Source: Eleginops maclovinus (taxonomy: Eukaryota > Chordata > Actinopteri > Perciformes > Eleginopidae). From it: 64,000 nt of DNA. Positions 32,701 to 64,000 of the stretch are shown here, piece after piece (the first letter of the stretch is position 1; the number at the start of each line of letters is the position of its first letter). The notes beneath the pieces were generated by a model. It saw nothing but the letters and a program-made list of their open reading frames with translations, did no database searches and was not told the origin of the DNA. The stretch is taken from contig NC_086366.1 of NCBI RefSeq assembly GCF_036324505.1, positions 6,015,427-6,079,426 on the forward strand, written 5' to 3'. Made by a program: the position numbers and the translations under genes.

Positions 32701-33699
32701 ATACTTTACCTAAGACATTAAGTATAAATAATACAAATACAAATAATCATAAAAAGTAAAGAAATAAAAATAGTGCAAGAAACATAATAGACCAAATAAG
32801 ATAGATATCAAATACATTAAGATAAAACATACTGTATCATTTCATAAAGGCTGTGCACTTTCACCATCTATAAACCAGTGGATATATTGAAGGAACAGAG
32901 GAGTGTATAATAAACATGCAAGTGGTGTCACTTCACAGAGCTCAGGGTTTTTTTAATACAAATATATATAATGTGTCAGATAAGCTCACCTTTTGTCTTG
33001 GTACCGACATACTCGTTTAGGATGGATGTTAGGCCGTTCCCAAAGAGAGACTGTGAAAAATAAAAACAATGAATCACAGATGCACCTTTGTATGAGCATG
33101 ACATTTAGCATTTAGCAGTTTGTGAGAGGGTCGAATAAAAGACATAAGAGGCAGACTTACAAAAACACAAGCAGGAATATTCCCATCTTCCGTGGAGTGT
33201 TCTGCATACTCCTTCAGGTTGGGGCTCTCATGGATGAAAGCTCGGGATGTCGAGGACAGTCCCTCTTCTTGGAGGTAGCCTGGAGGAAGGACATTAACCA
33301 ACATCCAGTTTTTTGTTTTTTTTAAAGCTCCAACTGTAGAGGTGGAAGAAATACTCAAATCTTGTACTTGAGTACAAGTAGAAATACCAAAGTGTAGGAA
33401 CACTTTGGTAAAAGAAAAGGTCCTGTATTGTAATCTATCCGCATAATTATATCTGCATGAGTACTTATGCTTTAAGTATATGTTGATGCTTTATTCCTTT
33501 TACTTGAGTAACACTTTGAATGCAGGACATTTAATTCTAACAGATTATTTCTACACTCTGGTACTTCTACTTAAGTCAAATATCTGAGTACTTATCCCAC
33601 CTCTGGTTCAGTGTCATTGTATGCTAACAGCTACAGCTACATCTCTGCTACACCAGACTCACCCAAAACAAGCCTCGCGACGTCGGACGGTAGCAACAT
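23742..33699 (-). CDS. npat: NPAT, histone gene coactivator, 17 coding exons
   Basis: Nuclear protein of histone locus bodies; a cyclin E/CDK2 substrate that activates replication-dependent histone transcription. Exons: 33699-33663, 33279-33161, 33050-32990, 32578-32506, 32384-32344, 32000-31755, 31544-31469, 31283-31175, 31004-30913, 30771-30690, 30550-30454, 30337-30221, 29831-28608, 28337-28237, 28058-27971, 27827-26515, 23822-23742. The sum is 3957 nt, 1318 aa (human about 1427), in phase throughout. The N-terminus [18 protein letters not shown] is a LisH motif (about residues 3-35), followed by LKEYAEH and [34 protein letters not shown] and [15 protein letters not shown] are hallmark stretches. 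Two large exons are rich in Ser/Thr-Pro sites. The last 26 residues, ending [15 protein letters not shown], are on an isolated exon behind a 2.7-kb intron that contains a Tc1 transposon. Confidence 0.95.
24328..25930 (+). mobile_element. Tc1/mariner element, apparently complete
   Basis: 1603 bp flanked by TA on both sides. The inverted ends start CAGTGGGGCAAAAAAGTATT and finish with its reverse complement, and similarity extends over about 200 bp at each end. It sits in the last NPAT intron, in antisense to NPAT. The ends differ from each other at few positions and the transposase frame is open, so insertion was probably recent. Confidence 0.96.
24694..25716 (+). CDS. Tc1-type transposase, 340 aa, intact
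   Basis: Full-length DD34E transposase with usual family length. The N-terminal paired-like helix-turn-helix ([20 protein letters not shown] to GAIIRKWK, about residues 1-50) is followed by a second HTH (about 60-110, [15 protein letters not shown]). Catalytic residues are Asp in [13 protein letters not shown], Asp in [12 protein letters not shown] and Glu in DLNPIENLW, spaced as expected. A GHGG-like glycine box reads [15 protein letters not shown]. It begins 366 bp inside the left end. No stop or frameshift is seen; whether it is active cannot be judged from sequence. It is encoded on the strand opposite to the host gene NPAT. Confidence 0.96.
   Translation: MAKTKELSKETRDNIVDLHQAGKTESAIGKQLGVKKSTVGAIIRKWKTYKTTANLPPSGAPRKISPRGVKMITRTVSKYPRTTRGDLVKDLQRAGTKVTEATISNTLRRQGLKSCSSRRVPLLKPVHVQARLKFARGHLDDPEEDWENVIWSDETKIELFGKNSTRRVWRRKNAELHPKNTIPTVKHGGGNIMLWGCFSAKGPGRLIRVKERMNGAMYREILSENLLPSARALKMKRGWVFQHDNDPKHTARATKEWLRKKHFKVLEWPSQSPDLNPIENLWRELKVSVAQRQPQNITALEEICMEEWAKIPATVCGNLVKTYRKRLTSIIANKGYITKY
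25998..26042 (-). repeat. AAAGAGG MITE fragment
   Basis: Only the end is left (CCCAAAAGCATAATAGGGTT then TCTTTAA), just outside the Tc1 in the last NPAT intron. Confidence 0.6.
32084..32128 (+). repeat. (GGTA)n tetranucleotide repeat
   Basis: About eleven GGTA units in an NPAT intron. On the minus strand the repeat mimics a Tyr-Leu-Pro-Thr repeat protein, which is not real. Confidence 0.95.
32620..32830. repeat. dispersed repeat related to 49262-49445
   Basis: Shares ATTGTCATATGCACA and TTGGCAATGAAAAT with the copy in ATM; lies in an NPAT intron. Confidence 0.55.
33338..33602. repeat. ACTTGAGTA-type dispersed repeat, two-ended copy
   Basis: Starts GAGGTGGAAGAAATACTCAA and ends GAGTACTTATCCCACCTC, so the ends are inverted repeats. 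It fills much of NPAT intron 1, about 60 bp from the first exon. Confidence 0.75.
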
Positions 33700-34609
33700 G
33701 TCTGCTTGTCGGTTGATACAAACCGACCCCGGTTAGCTGTATAGCTCCATGAACAAACAAAGTCTCTCTTTAATCCGTTAAATCGCGTCAAATCAATACA
33801 CCTTCACTTGTGTTATTGTGAAGACGACTGTCGCTTTCTCAAAAGGCGGGGAACTCAAGTATAACCCGGAAGTTTCAAAAATAAATCCGGCAATTAGAAT
33901 GCTGGGAGTTGTAGTCTAATTTGAAATGCTAAACACATTTTCACCATCCATGCATATATGTACATCAATATGAGTGTAATACATCGAACAACACTCACAC
34001 ATGCTATTAATTCCCTTGAATAACATTTCATCTAATCAAAAAGTAAGTTTATTTTAACGTGTTCACTAAAGTTACCGGACTCACTCGCTCCCAGCTATGA
34101 CCAGGAAGTGATGTGGCCTCATCACTGCTGATGCTGGGGCGGGAATTTCCTGCGTGGTGTACTGCTTATGAGTGCGTGCGCGTGTCCGTAAGCGCATGTC
34201 AAGATGGCCAAGTTGTCAGGAATATAACAACAGCAGGCTAACCGAGCAGCAACTTACCATTTCAGCTAACATCAACACATGCATGTGTGGCTGCTCTGTG
34301 TCTACAGACAGTGCATCCATCAGAGGTCAGTAAACAGTTTGAATGGACGCTTAGTAATGATATTTAAAGCCACTTTGGCAATGTTGTGTTGATAGAGAAG
34401 CGTGTCAACATAGCCAGGCAGAATAGAGGGTAATATACTGTGTTAAGGTTAACTTAAAGGAAATTAAACTGCCATTTTTCATATGAATATTTTCTCAGGA
34501 GGGCTTTAGAAGCGGGCTAAGTCATTGTAATGTATGCATAAACTGTATAAGATTTTATTCTGGCAGGGTACATTGATGAAAGGTGTGCCCTGATCCACTG
34601 GGAAGCAAC
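33700..34609. promoter_or_regulatory. bidirectional NPAT-ATM promoter
   Basis: The start codons of NPAT (minus) and ATM (plus) are 910 bp apart and divergent, as in mammals. Visible motifs: an ETS-type CCGGAAGT at 33866-33873; a ZNF143/THAP11-type element on minus (GACTACAACTCCCAGCATTC) at 33897-33916; CAGGAAGTG at 34102-34110; E2F-like GGCGGGAA at 34138-34145; a palindromic kappa-B-type GGGAATTTCC at 34141-34150; GTGCGTGCGCGTG near 34170; and a YY1-like CAAGATGGCC at about 34200. A donor at 34325/34326 and acceptor at 34566/34567 suggest an untranslated first ATM exon. Motif function is inferred. Confidence 0.8.
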
Positions 34610-60313
<25,704 letters not shown>

Positions 60314-61683
60314 ACTGAGGAGGAACACTGTGTGCTGCAGGAAACAAAGGGAACCGACATTTTATATTTCTCCTCGGGTGATGAGTTGCTTTCTTGGCTT
60401 CTGGAAAGAAACTCCCTTTTAAGAAGTCAAACTAGGTAAACAGAAACCTAGATGTTACGCAAACCTACGGAGGAGGATTTGGGCCAAATGTGATATCTTT
60501 TTTAGATTTGACCAAAATGTTTTACGTATTTTTGGGGAAAGTCAGGATTCAGAAAAAAACCTGCATTATAATTGTTTTCATTTCAGATTTTAAAGACAGA
60601 ATTTTTACTAAGAAATTATTATTTTTTGACCCCTTTTATACAAATGTGTTTTGGTTTTACTCATTTTTGACAAAAGGCAGTTCTATGTGGTTTTTAAAAC
60701 TAACATTCACAAAAATATCAAAACATAATATTAAATTGTTCATTTCTGCTTACCTTTGCACTTTAACAGAACACAGTCATTTCGCCTTAATTCCTGCACA
60801 ATAAACCATAAAATGCTGCAATAATCCGATAATCTAACCAAAGCTTGAAGGAATTTTCAAAGACCAAGGCCTAAGATGTTTATTTTTAATGTGAATGTTT
60901 TCCTACTGTTGACTGTTGTATGAAATTTTGCCAATGACTACCAGAGGTTTTTTTTACAGTGAATAAATGCCTTATGAATGTATGATATGCCTTATCCAGC
61001 TGGGATTTAGTTCAGCTCTTTGTTCGTTCTTTTTTACTATTAACTAAGTGAATGTTATTATATGCTGTATGGAGTATCTCTTACAGGGCTTCCATAAATA
61101 TGTGTAAGTGAAATGTCAAATGTTTAAAAGCAACTTTATCCTACTTTTTATTGATGATTTTATGATGATCTCTCTGTCATTAAATAAATGATAAAACATT
61201 GATTATACTTTCTTGGTTTAAATTGGATCCGGAAAGTGAATTGAACTGACTGTTGATTCACAGATATTACCACTCTTTGCATTTCTCTGGTAATGATCAG
61301 AAGTTCTGAAGTGTTTCTCTGTCAACAGTCCATGTAGTATAGTACCTTTCCATTGCATACTGAGGCAGATAACACCAGTTTAGATGAGGCGACGCTGCTC
61401 ATTGTGTTCTGTGTGTGCTCAGGAGGGACACTTCAAACCGCTGAAGTGTGAGGAGTGGCCACTCTGAACATCAGATACACTCTTTGTGTTTATCGCCGTG
61501 GTGTGAAAACTCAGAGCAGAAGAGGAGGAGATGCTAGAGACCAGAATTATATCTTTCAAAAACGTCTCTTTTAGCTTTAATGACTCTTGGACTGGACCAG
61601 ATTATTTACATGCAACTTTCTCAGGAAGACCCTTCCCGCTGCATCCATCAGTAAATCATAAGGTTTAGTTGTTGAAACTGAAA
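60314..61683. other. ATM 3' UTR and ATM-TMPRSS2-like spacer
   Basis: No coding signal is seen. AATAAA poly(A) signals occur at 60962-60967 and 61183-61188, so the ATM transcript probably ends at about 60985 or 61205. The next gene's upstream region, with its 5' UTR exon, must lie in roughly 61250-61683; no TATA box is obvious. Confidence 0.5.

Positions 61684-64000
<2,317 letters not shown>

Overview
The window looks like nuclear DNA of a bony fish, most likely a spiny-rayed (percomorph) teleost. Its genes are split into many small exons with GT-AG introns. The introns carry (CA)n microsatellites, Tc1/mariner elements, hAT-type elements and a short non-autonomous repeat present in about 16 copies. 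No prokaryotic features are seen. All gene models were built by translating exons and checking splice-site phase by hand; family assignments rest on remembered vertebrate proteins, not a database search.

Layout from left to right. (1) A mir-21 precursor on the minus strand (about 486-553) lies 1.1 kb beyond the stop codon of VMP1. (2) VMP1 is on the minus strand: 11 coding exons between 21180 and 1654, 405 aa, plus a probable untranslated first exon ending at 22002. VMP1 is an ER membrane protein of autophagy and lipid scrambling. (3) NPAT is on the minus strand: 17 coding exons between 33699 and 23742, 1318 aa. NPAT is the cyclin E/CDK2-dependent coactivator of histone genes. (4) A head-to-head intergenic promoter at 33700-34609 holds recognisable ZNF143-, ETS-, E2F-, kappa-B- and YY1-like sites. 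(5) ATM is on the plus strand: 62 coding exons from 34610 to 60313, about 3089 codons, the same coding exon number as human ATM. ATM is the DNA double-strand-break kinase. (6) The 5' part of a TMPRSS2-like type II transmembrane serine protease is on the plus strand from 61684 and runs off the right edge.

Mobile DNA: an apparently intact 1.6-kb Tc1 element with a 340-aa DD34E transposase sits in the last NPAT intron. A decayed Tc1 lies in a VMP1 intron. Two ~520-bp deletion derivatives of another Tc1 lineage lie in VMP1 and ATM introns. Two hAT-like elements have 8-bp target duplications. LINE fragments and many simple repeats are also present.

Points most worth a second look: 14 TGA(C/G)TCA (AP-1/MAF) sites across the VMP1/mir-21 domain against one in the other 42 kb; a one-base frame break in ATM coding exon 35; loss of the cysteine matching human ATM C2991; long GT repeats abutting splice acceptors, including two in the TMPRSS2-like gene; and the composition of the NPAT-ATM promoter.
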